Shown here in pieces: positions 33,090 through 42,322 of a DNA stretch of 64,000 bases. The notes below the pieces were generated by a model. It ran no database searches. It saw only the letters and a program-made list of their open reading frames with translations, and had not been told where the DNA came from. The stretch spans positions 868,001-932,000 of the forward strand of contig NZ_JBEVVA010000003.1 in assembly GCF_049639735.1 (NCBI RefSeq). The letters are read 5' to 3'. Each line of letters starts with the position of its first letter. The first letter of the stretch is position 1. Source of the DNA: Elusimicrobium simillimum. GTDB lineage: Bacteria; Elusimicrobiota; Elusimicrobia; Elusimicrobiales; Elusimicrobiaceae. The position numbers and the translations under genes are program-made.

Positions 33090-33106
33090 ATTTAAAAAAC
33101 TATTTT

Positions 33107-34150
33107 TTAAGACGCTGGAACAAAAATCATCAACGCAGCAAAGTATACTACCATCAGTATCATGCCCACGGGTATGCCTATCATTGCCCATTCTTTACTT
33201 TTAAATCCTAATTTTGACGAGGATATTATGTTTGGTATGTTGGCGGGTATCAGCATGCCGCCGCACATAATTAAGCTGACTAGCAGGTATTCTAAGGTTA
33301 CTACGCTCATTTCAGGTACTACTTCTATGGCGGCAAGCGTGGCGTTATCTAGCGCGGCTGACACTAAGTTTACCCAGTATAGCACTGGCGCCTTAAGATT
33401 GAAAATTGTTTTATACGCCAGCGGTTTTAAACCCTCGCCAAGTAAAGTAAGAGCGGTTACAAAAATGTAAACCTTAAGCGTTCTTACCACAATATCACCG
33501 AAAGACTGAAACGCTTCTGTAGAGCAGGTTTGCGTATGTACGCTGCGTCTGGCAAGTGAGGCAGCCATCAGCCCCAGTATAATATTGCCCGATACTATGT
33601 AAGGCCAAAGCAGTTTGAATATGAACATGGAATCGGCGTAATGCGGCGGGCCCTTAAGTTTGCCTATTACTATTGTGCCAAGCGGCTCGCCGATAGGTGT
33701 GAGCACCGCGCCCATGCTTATGGCAAAACAGGTGTAAACAACAAGCTTTAGCCTGTCACGCCTGTCCAGCGAAAGGCTGGTAACAATTTCTGACAGTATT
33801 AACGCCGCCACAATAGCCGTAATTATGCTGGAAGCAAGGCCGAGGCCCACTACAATTAAAAATAATGTTACGGGCAGCGAAAGTTTGTGTATGGCTTTAT
33901 TTAATATATCGCAGGTATAGGTGTGAAATTTTTTAAACAGCAGGCCCACTATAAAAACAGCTATTGAAATGTGTAAAGGTTCTGTAAGAGCGTGCTGAAC
34001 CAGCTGCACATTCCACACGCCGGAAATTGACGCGGCTAATATGCCAGCGCCCAGTAAAAATATTTCAAGGTTTTCTTCAACCTTATGAATTGTTAGGGGG
34101 AGAACCAGCACAATAAGCACCAATATCCCAAGCAGTATATTCGCTAACAT
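33107..34150 (-). CDS. Putative ion transporter, DUF1646-like (IT superfamily)
   Basis: 347 residues with about ten hydrophobic segments. ISMGAVLTPIGEPLGTIVIG resembles the conserved helix-breaking segment of the ArsB/NhaD ion transporter superfamily, and MCGGMLIPANIPNIISSSKL the second, inverted copy. Length and pattern agree with the DUF1646 cation-transporter family, which I name from memory. No linked partner gene suggests the ion. Single gene, divergent in function from the flippase gene upstream of it. Confidence 0.6.
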   Translation of the reverse strand: MLANILLGILVLIVLVLPLTIHKVEENLEIFLLGAGILAASISGVWNVQLVQHALTEPLHISIAVFIVGLLFKKFHTYTCDILNKAIHKLSLPVTLFLIVVGLGLASSIITAIVAALILSEIVTSLSLDRRDRLKLVVYTCFAISMGAVLTPIGEPLGTIVIGKLKGPPHYADSMFIFKLLWPYIVSGNIILGLMAASLARRSVHTQTCSTEAFQSFGDIVVRTLKVYIFVTALTLLGEGLKPLAYKTIFNLKAPVLYWVNLVSAALDNATLAAIEVVPEMSVVTLEYLLVSLIMCGGMLIPANIPNIISSSKLGFKSKEWAMIGIPVGMILMVVYFAALMIFVPAS

Positions 34151-34182
34151 TTTTTACTTCCCGGTAGGTTAGATTTATATAA

Positions 34183-35598
34183 CTATTTTAGCATATTGTT
34201 AGAAGCAGGATTGTAAACAATTTTGAAAGCCGCCAGCGGAAACAAAATAAGAATAATTATTTTAGCGGCAAGCGTGTCAAAATATATATTGCCGCATATG
34301 GCCAGCGCGGCCAGCAGCGCCAGCGCGGCCAGCTTTTTATACTCGTATTTTATAGGATATACACGCTGTGAGAATATAAACATACATATTACCATGCTTA
34401 TATAGCTAAGCATTATTGCTATGCCCGCGCCTGTTATGCCTATGCGGGGCACAAGTAAAATATTTGTGGTTATGCTTACGGCCGCGCCAAGCAGCGTGGC
34501 AAACATAAGTATTTTGGTTTTTTTTGTTAGCACCGGGGCGACCATAAGGTTGATATATATACCGTAAAAAAAGTATCCGGCCAGTACGTATGGTATAATT
34601 TTAATGCCTTCCCAATAGTTGGGGTTAATAAAATATTTGCCAAAAATAGGTGTTTGTATAATAACAGGCATCAACATACCCAGGCCCAGCGCCGCCCATA
34701 AAGCAAACGCTGTAAAATAACTGAGTACGGTAGAAAATATGAATTTGGCGTTTTCATCTTTAGCGTGCTGCAGGAAAAACGGCCGCCACGCTTGGTCAAA
34801 CATAGACACTACCAGCATCATAAACACGCCTACCTTAAAGTTGGCCTGGTATACGCCCACCATATGCAGCCCCGCTAAATAAACAAGCAGCGGTTTATCA
34901 ATAACATTTACCAAAATACTTGCCATGCCTGAGGGTACAAACGGCCAGGCAAATTTAAGCATACTTTTATAAAGCGTTTTAGAAAATTTTGGGCGCAGGT
35001 CTTCAAGTATTACAGGTATTAAAAGTACAAACGCAGTGGCCGATGCCAGTATAGACGCGTAAAAAATACCTTTAATGCCAAGATTCATTTTTGCCAAAAA
35101 GAATATGTTCGCCGCTACGTTAATAACTATAGATATGGTGCGCACGCCCACAAAACGCCACGCTCTATGCTGTAAACGTAACTTAGCAAAAGGTATTACG
35201 GTAAGAGAATCTATAAAAAGCACCGCGCAGGAAAGTTGTATAAGGTACGCCCACTCTTTGCCTATGCCTAATAGCCCCGCCCACGGTGCTGCGGTAAAGT
35301 AAATTATTATTGAAAGTATGGTTGACGTGCACAATACGGAAAGAAAACCTGTGGAAAAACTTTCTTCTTTGTCCTGCCCTGCCTCTGATGTAAAACGCAA
35401 ATAAGCCTGGTCCATACCGTACTGGTAAATTACGTTAAACAACGCCAGAAAAGAAAACACCGTGGCAACCACACCATAGTCCGCCGCGGCCAGGTAATAT
35501 GTGTAAAAGGGTACAAGACAAAAGTTAAGCAGTCTTGCTATGACGGTGGAGGTGCCGTATACAAGGGTTTCTTTACCCAGTTTTTTTATCTTCTTCAT
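34183..35598 (-). CDS. Polysaccharide flippase, Wzx/MATE-like family
   Basis: 471 residues with 12-14 membrane helices. The N-terminal pattern LGKETLVYGTSTVIARLLNF followed by YYLAAADYGVVATVFSFLAL is typical of lipid-linked oligosaccharide flippases (Wzx, RfbX, MurJ-like fold). No glycosyltransferases directly adjoin it, but GT9 and deacetylase genes are in the same window. Substrate unknown. Confidence 0.85.
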   Translation of the reverse strand: MKKIKKLGKETLVYGTSTVIARLLNFCLVPFYTYYLAAADYGVVATVFSFLALFNVIYQYGMDQAYLRFTSEAGQDKEESFSTGFLSVLCTSTILSIIIYFTAAPWAGLLGIGKEWAYLIQLSCAVLFIDSLTVIPFAKLRLQHRAWRFVGVRTISIVINVAANIFFLAKMNLGIKGIFYASILASATAFVLLIPVILEDLRPKFSKTLYKSMLKFAWPFVPSGMASILVNVIDKPLLVYLAGLHMVGVYQANFKVGVFMMLVVSMFDQAWRPFFLQHAKDENAKFIFSTVLSYFTAFALWAALGLGMLMPVIIQTPIFGKYFINPNYWEGIKIIPYVLAGYFFYGIYINLMVAPVLTKKTKILMFATLLGAAVSITTNILLVPRIGITGAGIAIMLSYISMVICMFIFSQRVYPIKYEYKKLAALALLAALAICGNIYFDTLAAKIIILILFPLAAFKIVYNPASNNMLK

Positions 35599-35637
35599 AC
35601 GTTATAAATATTCTAACATTTTTACGCTTAGGGCGTA

Positions 35638-35673
35638 GGTCTTTAGACCTAGGTGTAAGTAGGTCTAAAGACC
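35638..35673. promoter_or_regulatory. GGTC double-palindrome element, copy P1
   Basis: Arms GGTCTTTAGACC and GGTCTAAAGACC, each a palindrome and perfect complements of one another, separated by 12 bases. Unlike the other copies no start codon lies ~60 bases away; at that distance only AAAGGATAACC is found. It belongs to the 367-base gap before the pilin at 35966, together with the leader below. Confidence 0.6.
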
Positions 35674-35760
35674 CTGGTTGAAAAAACAAAATTTATTTAT
35701 CATATAAATAACAAAGGATAACCCAGGCCGTAAATTAGACGCAAACAAATTTAACCAATA

Positions 35761-35862
35761 TATTCCCGTATCCTTTAAACCCCAACCGCTGTAGTCTAAA
35801 CCCTACTACAGCGGTCCTTTTTTGTAACGGGAATAATTTCTGTTACAAAAAGAGACCGCTGT
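35761..35862 (+). ncRNA. Leader or small RNA with competing hairpins upstream of a pilin gene
   Basis: Segment B ACCGCTGTAGT (35785-35795) pairs with ACTACAGCGGT (35805-35815), followed by CCTTTTTT: a canonical intrinsic terminator with no gene before it. TATTCCCGT (35761) can pair with ACGGGAATA (35827), enclosing it. TTTTTGTAAC (35819) pairs with GTTACAAAAA (35842). ACCGCTGT recurs at 35855 and could replace B. This is either a short terminated RNA (from a start near 35700) or an attenuator. TATAAT at 35931-35936 is a separate promoter for the pilin. Confidence 0.45.
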
Positions 35863-35965
35863 TCCCAAACCTTTGAGATTGTTTTTTACCCCGGATTTGA
35901 GCGGAGCTCTGTTTTTAAAGATATCTTTTGTATAATAATAGAATAAATTATATTTAGGAGCTTTT

Positions 35966-36460
35966 ATGAAGGAAGGTTTTACATTAATAGAGTTATTGGT
36001 AGTAGTTTTAATTATAGGTATTTTGGCCGCAATCGCTTTGCCGCAGTATACTAAAGCTGTGGAGAAATCCAGAATGGCAGAGGCTAACACAATACTTGGT
36101 TCCATACAAAAAGCCTGCGCCATTGTAGAAATGCAAGACGGCGGCGCGTTGGAAAACGGATGCTCTTGGGATGATTTGGACTTAGACTTTCCTTTTAAAG
36201 ATGCTTCTGACAGTTTTGCAAAGCAAGGTAAATCCTTTGCATATACTTTAGAAGAGAGCTCAACCCTTGTAAGAGCTAAACGAGGCGGTTGGGACGATGA
36301 CGGCGCGGCGTATTGGCTTTATATAACCTGGGAAGAAAACCACCCGTCTCAAATAAAAAGACGCTTCTGCCAGGCGGAAGATGATAAGACTACCAATATT
36401 TGTAAATCAATAGGTAAAAAAGTAAACGACGCTGATTGGGGCGAAGTTTACGAATATTAA
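35966..36460 (+). CDS. Type IV pilin, VYEY-tail family
   Basis: Prepilin signal MKEG|FTLIELLVVVLIIGILAA with Glu +5 and the conserved ALPQYTKAVEKSR. The ~120-residue globular part has four cysteines (KACAIV, ENGCSWDD, RRFCQAEDD, NICKSIGKK) and ends in GEVYEY. The same N-terminus and tail occur in the genes at 57111 and 57635, and partly at 45545. 164 residues. The gene stands alone, with its own TATAAT and terminator. Confidence 0.9.
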   Translation: MKEGFTLIELLVVVLIIGILAAIALPQYTKAVEKSRMAEANTILGSIQKACAIVEMQDGGALENGCSWDDLDLDFPFKDASDSFAKQGKSFAYTLEESSTLVRAKRGGWDDDGAAYWLYITWEENHPSQIKRRFCQAEDDKTTNICKSIGKKVNDADWGEVYEY

Positions 36461-36478
36461 TTATTTATTAAAATAAAA

Positions 36479-36506
36479 ATCCCGGGCAGCCCGCCCGGGA
36501 TTTTTT
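36479..36506. terminator. Terminator between the pilin and galT
   Basis: ATCCCGGGC and GCCCGGGAT around AGCCC, then TTTTTT; between convergent genes. Confidence 0.9.
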
Positions 36507-36516
36507 GTGCAAATTT

Positions 36517-38040
36517 TTATTTATTTATAACTTTTAAGAATCTTTGTAATGCCTTTTCGCCGTCCGCGTTATCCTTAAATACGCCGCAGCACTCAAGCAC
36601 TTTGGCAAATACTTGACCCGTTTCATCCTCTAAAATTTTACTTACGTTTTTAGAGGTAAACTTATGTTTTGCCGCCAGTTCTTTTGCCCAGGCGTAATGT
36701 TTGGCGGCGGCGGGGGAGTTTTTAACCGCGGCTAAATTACCTTTAACTAAATGCTCTCCAACCTCTTTAAGTTCCGCTTTCAGGCGGCCCGGCAATATTG
36801 CCATGCCCATCACTTCTATCAGGCCTATGTTCTCACGCTTAATATGGTGGTACTGCGGGCGCGAGTGGAAAATACCGTCCGGGAATTCCTTTGATGTTGC
36901 GTTGTTTCTAAGCGCCAAATCAAACTGAAAGTTTTTACCGGCCATTTTTGCCATAGGCGTAATTGTGTTGTGGCGTGTGGTACCGCTGTGTGACGCAATG
37001 TCAGCGTCAGTGTCATTATAGTTAACCCACTTATTAAAAATATGCTCGGACGCCGCCAGCACGTCTTTTTTACTTCCCGTCAGCCTTATTACGCTAAGCG
37101 GCCAGTTAAGCACGCTGCATTTAAGTTTGGGCCATTTTTTAAGTTTAAAATTACAGCGGGCCGCGGCCTTGTGCATGGGGAAAGTATAGTTGCCGCCCTG
37201 GTAATGGTCATGGTTTAAAATTGAACCGCCTACTATGGGTAAATCTGCGTTAGAACCTATAAAGTAATGCGGTACCATTTCCAAAAATTCAGCCAGACGC
37301 TTAAATGTTTTGTTGTTTATAAGCATGTTCTCATGCTTATGGCTAAGTATTATGCAATGCTCATTGTAATAGACGTAAGGCGAGTACTGAAAATACCATT
37401 TTTCGTTTGCCAGCTTTAGGGGGATCAGGCGTATATTTTGCCTGGCGGGGTGATTTAAACGGCCGGCGTAACCCTCATTCTCAACACATAAAAAACATTT
37501 CGGGTAGACTTGAGTTTTAAGCGCGCCGGCGCCAAGCGTTTTAAGTAAAGCAATTTCTTTGGGGTCTTTTTCCGGCTTGGATAAATTTATGGTTATGTCT
37601 AAGTTGCCATATACGGTTTTTGTTTGCCAGGAGAGGTTTTTTTGTACTCTTTCTGTTTTAATGTAATCCGCCTCTTCCTGTTTGCGGTACATCCATTTTG
37701 TGGCGGCGGCTACACCTTTGGTTTGCGCTATTTGGTTAAATTTGGCTATAAAGTCAGACGGGCGCGCTGTAAATACGCCCATAATATCAGTCTCCAGCAT
37801 TTCACGTTTAACGGCTAAATCTTCTATTTTACCCTGCTTAACCGCCCAGTCTGAAATGGCGGCTAAAATAGCGCTGGGGTACTTTGGCAAAGGCGTTTTT
37901 ATTATGCTTGGCGCAAAACTGTCCAGCCCAAGCTTGCTTAGGACTGTATTGACGGCCCATATGCTGTCTTCTTTAGTTATAAGGCCGGTTTTTACGGCGT
38001 AATCCGTAAGATGCTGTATGTGATGGTTAATATCCGCCAT
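36517..38040 (-). CDS. galT: UDP-glucose--hexose-1-phosphate uridylyltransferase, GalT class II
   Basis: 507 residues, of the long Firmicutes-type GalT2 family and not the ~350-residue E. coli type. Seen: FLCVENEGYAGRLNHPARQN, NEHCIILSHKHENM and GGSILNHDHYQGGNY, the last with the HDH histidines of the active site. It exchanges UMP between UDP-glucose and galactose 1-phosphate. The start is the ATG (MADINHHIQHL) that overlaps the galE stop in TAATG, with AAGAGGAAA as ribosome site; a longer N-terminus from 38064 would run into galE. Confidence 0.94.
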   Translation of the reverse strand: MADINHHIQHLTDYAVKTGLITKEDSIWAVNTVLSKLGLDSFAPSIIKTPLPKYPSAILAAISDWAVKQGKIEDLAVKREMLETDIMGVFTARPSDFIAKFNQIAQTKGVAAATKWMYRKQEEADYIKTERVQKNLSWQTKTVYGNLDITINLSKPEKDPKEIALLKTLGAGALKTQVYPKCFLCVENEGYAGRLNHPARQNIRLIPLKLANEKWYFQYSPYVYYNEHCIILSHKHENMLINNKTFKRLAEFLEMVPHYFIGSNADLPIVGGSILNHDHYQGGNYTFPMHKAAARCNFKLKKWPKLKCSVLNWPLSVIRLTGSKKDVLAASEHIFNKWVNYNDTDADIASHSGTTRHNTITPMAKMAGKNFQFDLALRNNATSKEFPDGIFHSRPQYHHIKRENIGLIEVMGMAILPGRLKAELKEVGEHLVKGNLAAVKNSPAAAKHYAWAKELAAKHKFTSKNVSKILEDETGQVFAKVLECCGVFKDNADGEKALQRFLKVINK

Positions 38041-39014
38041 TAAAATTTCCTCTTCTTTTCCCAACGGTAAACCGTTTGTATAATTTGTTCTAAATTAAAT
38101 TTTGTTTTCCAGTTTAACACTCTTTCGGCTTTAGCGGGATTGGCTATAAGCACGGCGGGGTCGCCTGCGCGGCGGGGGCCGTATTCTACATTAAAATCAA
38201 GCTTGGTTACTTTTTTAACCATGTCTATAATTTCTTTTACGCTGTAGCCAAGGCCGTTGCCAAGGTTGTACTGGGCGCTGGCATTGTCCGCCTGCATTTT
38301 TTCCAGCGCCAAAATATGGGCGTCCGCCAGGTCGTTAACGTGCACGTAATCACGTACGCAGGTGCCGTCCGGCGTAGGGTAATCTGTGCCAAATATTTTT
38401 ATGCTCTCGCGTCTGCCAAAGGCGGCCTGGAATATTATTGGTATAAGGTGTGATTCCGGGTGGTGTGACTCCCCTATTTTGCCGTCCGGCGCGCAGCCGC
38501 AGGCGTTAAAGTAACGCAGGCATACGCTTTTAAGGCCGTAGGCGTTATCATAATCTTTTAAAATCTTTTCTACCATTAATTTACTTTGGCCATAGGGGTT
38601 GATGGGGGTTTGCGGGTGAGACTCGTCTATTTTTTCCGCCTGCGGGTTGCCGAAGGTGGCTGCGGTGGAGGAGAACACAAAATACTTAACATTGTGCTCT
38701 ATCATGCTGTCTAAAAGGCGCAGTACTTTTGCCACGTTGTTCTCGTAATATTTGGCGGGTTCGGTTACGCTCTCACCCACTTCTATAAATGCGGCAAAGT
38801 GCATTACGGCGTCAATTTTATGTTCGGTAAAAACTTTGGCTAATTTCTTTTTATCGCCAAGGTCGCCTTTAATAAAGGTGAACCCTTTTACTGATTTTTT
38901 GTGGCCTTTAGATAAGTTATCGTAAATTATAGGGGTGTAGCCCTGGGCGGCCAGCACACGCGCTGTGTGTGAGCCAATGTACCCCGCGCCCCCAACAACC
39001 AAAATATTTTTCAT
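38040..39014 (-). CDS. galE: UDP-glucose 4-epimerase
   Basis: Extended short-chain dehydrogenase. NAD site GGAGYIGSHTARVL at the N-terminus, catalytic YGQSK (YxxxK), substrate region RYFNACGC and RDYVHVNDLADAH. 324 residues is normal. It recycles UDP-galactose to UDP-glucose in the Leloir pathway and can supply UDP-galactose for surface glycans. Translationally coupled to galT by a one-base overlap. Separated from galK by 439 bases of repeats. Confidence 0.96.
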   Translation of the reverse strand: MKNILVVGGAGYIGSHTARVLAAQGYTPIIYDNLSKGHKKSVKGFTFIKGDLGDKKKLAKVFTEHKIDAVMHFAAFIEVGESVTEPAKYYENNVAKVLRLLDSMIEHNVKYFVFSSTAATFGNPQAEKIDESHPQTPINPYGQSKLMVEKILKDYDNAYGLKSVCLRYFNACGCAPDGKIGESHHPESHLIPIIFQAAFGRRESIKIFGTDYPTPDGTCVRDYVHVNDLADAHILALEKMQADNASAQYNLGNGLGYSVKEIIDMVKKVTKLDFNVEYGPRRAGDPAVLIANPAKAERVLNWKTKFNLEQIIQTVYRWEKKRKF

Positions 39015-39024
39015 AATGTATTAG

Positions 39025-39180
39025 TTCCTTATTCCAATAGTTCTAAGTTTCCATTTTTGGCGTATTTTGCCTTTTTCCCGGCCTCACCGTACGCTTCGCC
39101 CTAAGTACTTGGTCGGCCGGGAGAAAATGCAAAATCCACTCAAAACTGAAAACGAATGATAAATGAAGCTTGATTAGCTT
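39025..39180. repeat. Long inverted-repeat element (family R3), copy b
   Basis: Arms 39047-39082 and 39113-39152 pair (for example TTTTTCCCGGCC with GGCCGGGAGAAAA). Flanks TTCCTTATTCCA and GATAAATGAAG, and the central CCGTACG, are shared with copy a at 13683, while the arms differ in sequence yet keep pairing. It lies in the galE-galK gap. Confidence 0.7.
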
Positions 39181-39221
39181 CTTTTATTGTTTCTATAACA
39201 GCATAAACTGCACTTTTTTAA

Positions 39222-39426
39222 TTTCCTCGCCCTTTTAGGGGATAGCGTAGCATGCATATATCCGGTATGCTGAGGAAGTTTTGCCGCGTTTTTTACTGCG
39301 TAGCAGTTGCGGCAAAGCAGGTGAGGGTGCTTATGTTTTTATAAATTTAAATATTTAGCTTAAGCTTTACAGAAGTATGTTTGTGTACAGTACCCTCACC
39401 CTGCCCTCTCCCGTAAAAGGGAGAGT
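39222..39426. repeat. MITE-like element, family R1, copy c
   Basis: Left end TTTCCTCGCCCTTTTAGGGG, right end CCTCTCCCGTAAAAGGGAG; inner GGTGAGGGTG with TACCCTCACC. A 35-base block (GATAGCGTAGCATGCATATA...) is inserted in the left end; a related block sits in the right end of copy a. With copy b of R3 it accounts for nearly all of the galE-galK gap. Confidence 0.75.
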
Positions 39427-39453
39427 ATACTACTTTTATATTTTAGCAGTTTG

Positions 39454-40617
39454 TTACGGCAATTTGCAGGCGCCTTGGCCTATTTGCGCTACGTAAAAAT
39501 CCGCCGTAAGGCCTGTTTTCTCTTTGTAAGCGGGGCCTACGTTTTTAATAAGGTCATCTATACAGTCATTTTTAACTATGTAAACCGCGCAGCCGCCAAA
39601 GCCCGCGCCGGTCATGCGTGAGCCTATTACGCCTTTTTGCGCTCTGGCCAGGTCAACTATAGTATCCAGCTCCATTACGGTAACCTCATAGTCGTCACGC
39701 AAAGAGTTGTGTGATTCGTCCATAAGCTTGCCAAAACCTGACAGATCGCCCTCTTCCAGCAGCCCGACGGCGGCAAGCGTGCGGAAGTTTTCGTACACGG
39801 CGTGCTTTGCGCGTTTTAGTGCAATAGGGTCTGTAATTAAATGCTTGTGCTGCTCAAATTCTTCAGGTGTAAGTACGCAAAGGTCTTTTATGTTTAACTC
39901 TTTGTTAAGCATATTTAGCGCGGTCTCACACTCTGCGCGGCGCTCGTTATACTTTGAGCCCGCCAGTTCGCGCCTTTTGTTTGTGTTGGCTATAACTATG
40001 CTGGCGTCTTTAAGTATAACCGGTACATGTTTGTAGGCCATGGTGTTTGTGTTTAAAAGTATGGCGTGGTCTTTGCGGCCCATGGCGGAGGCAAACTGGT
40101 CCATAATGCCGGAGTTAAGGCCTATAAATTCGTTCTCTGTCCTCTGGCCCATTTTTGCTATATGTATAAGGTCAATGTTAAGGCCAAAAAAGTCATTAAG
40201 CAAAACGCCTGTGCAAACCTCTATAGACGCTGAAGACGACAGCCCCGCCCCGTTAGGTATATTGCCTATGAAAGCCACGTCAAAGCCCGTGGGTATTTGA
40301 TAACCTTCTTTCCTGAAAATATCTATTACGCCTTTTGGGTAATTTGTCCAGTCATGTTCTTTTTGAAATTTAATGTCGGCTAAATCTAATTCTATTACGC
40401 CTATTTGCGGGAAGTTTTCTGAGTAAAATCTTAATTTAGTATCAGTTCTTTTTTTAGCGGCGGCGTATGTACCCAGCGATAACGCGCACGGAAATACGTG
40501 CCCGCCGTTATAGTCAATATGTTCGCCTATTAAATTTACTCTGCCGGGCGCGAAAAACACCGCGTCCGCCTGCGTCTTAAAAATGGTTTCAAAAATCTGT
40601 TTAATTTTGTCTTGCAT
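39454..40617 (-). CDS. galK: Galactokinase
   Basis: GHMP kinase that phosphorylates galactose at C1. Galactokinase signature GRVNLIGEHIDYNGGHVFP near residue 26, ATP-binding PNGAGLSSSASIEV around 120, and C-terminal GSRMTGAGFGGCAVYI. 387 residues is normal. Part of the minus-strand galactose cluster, downstream of the symporter gene. Confidence 0.96.
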   Translation of the reverse strand: MQDKIKQIFETIFKTQADAVFFAPGRVNLIGEHIDYNGGHVFPCALSLGTYAAAKKRTDTKLRFYSENFPQIGVIELDLADIKFQKEHDWTNYPKGVIDIFRKEGYQIPTGFDVAFIGNIPNGAGLSSSASIEVCTGVLLNDFFGLNIDLIHIAKMGQRTENEFIGLNSGIMDQFASAMGRKDHAILLNTNTMAYKHVPVILKDASIVIANTNKRRELAGSKYNERRAECETALNMLNKELNIKDLCVLTPEEFEQHKHLITDPIALKRAKHAVYENFRTLAAVGLLEEGDLSGFGKLMDESHNSLRDDYEVTVMELDTIVDLARAQKGVIGSRMTGAGFGGCAVYIVKNDCIDDLIKNVGPAYKEKTGLTADFYVAQIGQGACKLP

Positions 40618-40679
40618 AAGTTAAGTGCCCCTGTCATAAAAATACCGCGGCGCGTAGTAACACGCCGCGGTACACAATT

Positions 40680-42284
40680 TTATTTTGCTATACCTAAAGG
40701 TGAAAATAATACATATAAACCTACCACGGCCAGCGCTATTATGCCGCTGACAATGTAAGCCTTGCTCCAAGGTTTAGTATCGACAATTTTGCGGTCGACG
40801 TCGGCCTCGTATTTATGTTTGGCGGGGTATAAGTGGCCCATCAAAATCATAAAGCTGCCGCAGATTACAAAGAGTATCGCCAAAATATGCAGGAAGTGCA
40901 TATGCATTTCCGCCATTTTGCTTGCAAATACAGTTTGTGTTAAACCGTACGCTATAATGAAGAACACCAGCGCGGCTTTAGCGGCCCACGCGGGCGCTTT
41001 TTTATTAAACATACCTACCATGATTAATGTAAATATAGGCACATTGTAAAGGCCGTTTGCCGTCTGCAGATAAGTAAACAGACCTTGGGGCGCCTTGGCA
41101 ATCATAGGCGCTACCAGCATGGAGAACACGGCCAAAATAACCGCAACAATTTTACCTTTGCTTACCATAGATTTTTCCGTGGCTTGCGGGTTAATGTAAG
41201 GCTTGTAAATGTTCATCATAAACAACGTTGAAGTTGAGTTTAAGGCAGCGTTGAAAGAGCTTAATATCGCGCCAAACAGCACAGCCGCAAAGAAGCCCAG
41301 GAAGTATGTTGGTAATATTGCTTTAACCACTTCAGGATACGCAAGATCCTGGTTGGCCAATGTGCCAAACATATGAAACGCTATTATACCGGGAATAATA
41401 AGGAACAACGGCCCGAATAACTTAAAAATGGCGGCAAGCAGTAAGCCTTTTTGCCCTTCTTTAAGGTTTTTAGCGGCCAAAGCCCTCTGTATAATAACCT
41501 GGTTTGTACCCCAGTAAAAAAGGTTAACCAAAAACATGCCCGTGAACATTGTGGCAAAGGGCACAGGGTCGGTAGTTTTGCCTATGGCGTTAAATTTTTC
41601 GGGATGTTCGGTAACAAGTGTAGTGATACCTGCGATAATGTTGCCGTCGCCTATTGCAAAAAGACCAAGGATAGGTATCATCAAACCGCCGAATAATAAG
41701 CCAATACCATTAACGGTATCCGCCCATGCCATAATGCGCAGCCCGCCGCATACGGTGTACACGCAGCCCAGTAAACCTATGGCGAAAACCACTATCCATA
41801 TTGTTGTCATGTAGCTTATGTTAAATGTGCCCATAAGGTCAAATATACCGCCCATACCCACGGCGCCTGAATACAGCACTATAGGGCAAAGAATAAATAC
41901 ATAACCTAAAAGAAAAAGGCCGTTTACCAAAAGTTTGGTAGTGTCGTCGTACCTTTCACCTACAAACTCAGGTATTGTTGTGTAACCTTTTCTAAGATAT
42001 CTGGGTAAAAAGTATAACGCCACTATAATAAGCGCCAGCGACGCGCCCACTTCCCAACCCATTACAGACATGTTAAACGCGAAGCCTTGGCCGTTTAAAC
42101 CTACCATTTGCTCCGTAGACAAGTTGGTAAGCATGAGTGAGGCGGCTATTACCCAGCCTGTCAGCCCTCTGCCGGCAAGGAAGTACCCCTCGTCACTTTT
42201 ATTGCTTAACTTTCTGGATTTGTGGTAAGAAATACCAAGTACCAAAAGAGTAAAGCCAATAAACGTAGTTATTGTTAATACCAT
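40680..42284 (-). CDS. Sodium/solute symporter, SGLT family (probably galactose)
   Basis: 534 residues with about 14 membrane segments. SSS/SGLT family features: SDEGYFLAGRGLTGWVIAAS near the N-terminus, then NLSTEQMVGLNGQGF and RYDDTTKLL. The RGLTGW-type and the GGLRIMAWADTVNG segments agree with sugar-transporting members (like Vibrio vSGLT). Its position between galM-like and galK genes argues for galactose or glucose/galactose uptake coupled to sodium. AAGGAGAT precedes the ATG. Confidence 0.9.
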   Translation of the reverse strand: MVLTITTFIGFTLLVLGISYHKSRKLSNKSDEGYFLAGRGLTGWVIAASLMLTNLSTEQMVGLNGQGFAFNMSVMGWEVGASLALIIVALYFLPRYLRKGYTTIPEFVGERYDDTTKLLVNGLFLLGYVFILCPIVLYSGAVGMGGIFDLMGTFNISYMTTIWIVVFAIGLLGCVYTVCGGLRIMAWADTVNGIGLLFGGLMIPILGLFAIGDGNIIAGITTLVTEHPEKFNAIGKTTDPVPFATMFTGMFLVNLFYWGTNQVIIQRALAAKNLKEGQKGLLLAAIFKLFGPLFLIIPGIIAFHMFGTLANQDLAYPEVVKAILPTYFLGFFAAVLFGAILSSFNAALNSTSTLFMMNIYKPYINPQATEKSMVSKGKIVAVILAVFSMLVAPMIAKAPQGLFTYLQTANGLYNVPIFTLIMVGMFNKKAPAWAAKAALVFFIIAYGLTQTVFASKMAEMHMHFLHILAILFVICGSFMILMGHLYPAKHKYEADVDRKIVDTKPWSKAYIVSGIIALAVVGLYVLFSPLGIAK

Positions 42285-42322
42285 ATGATCTCCTTAATTT
42301 TAATTGTCGCAACTAAGACTAC

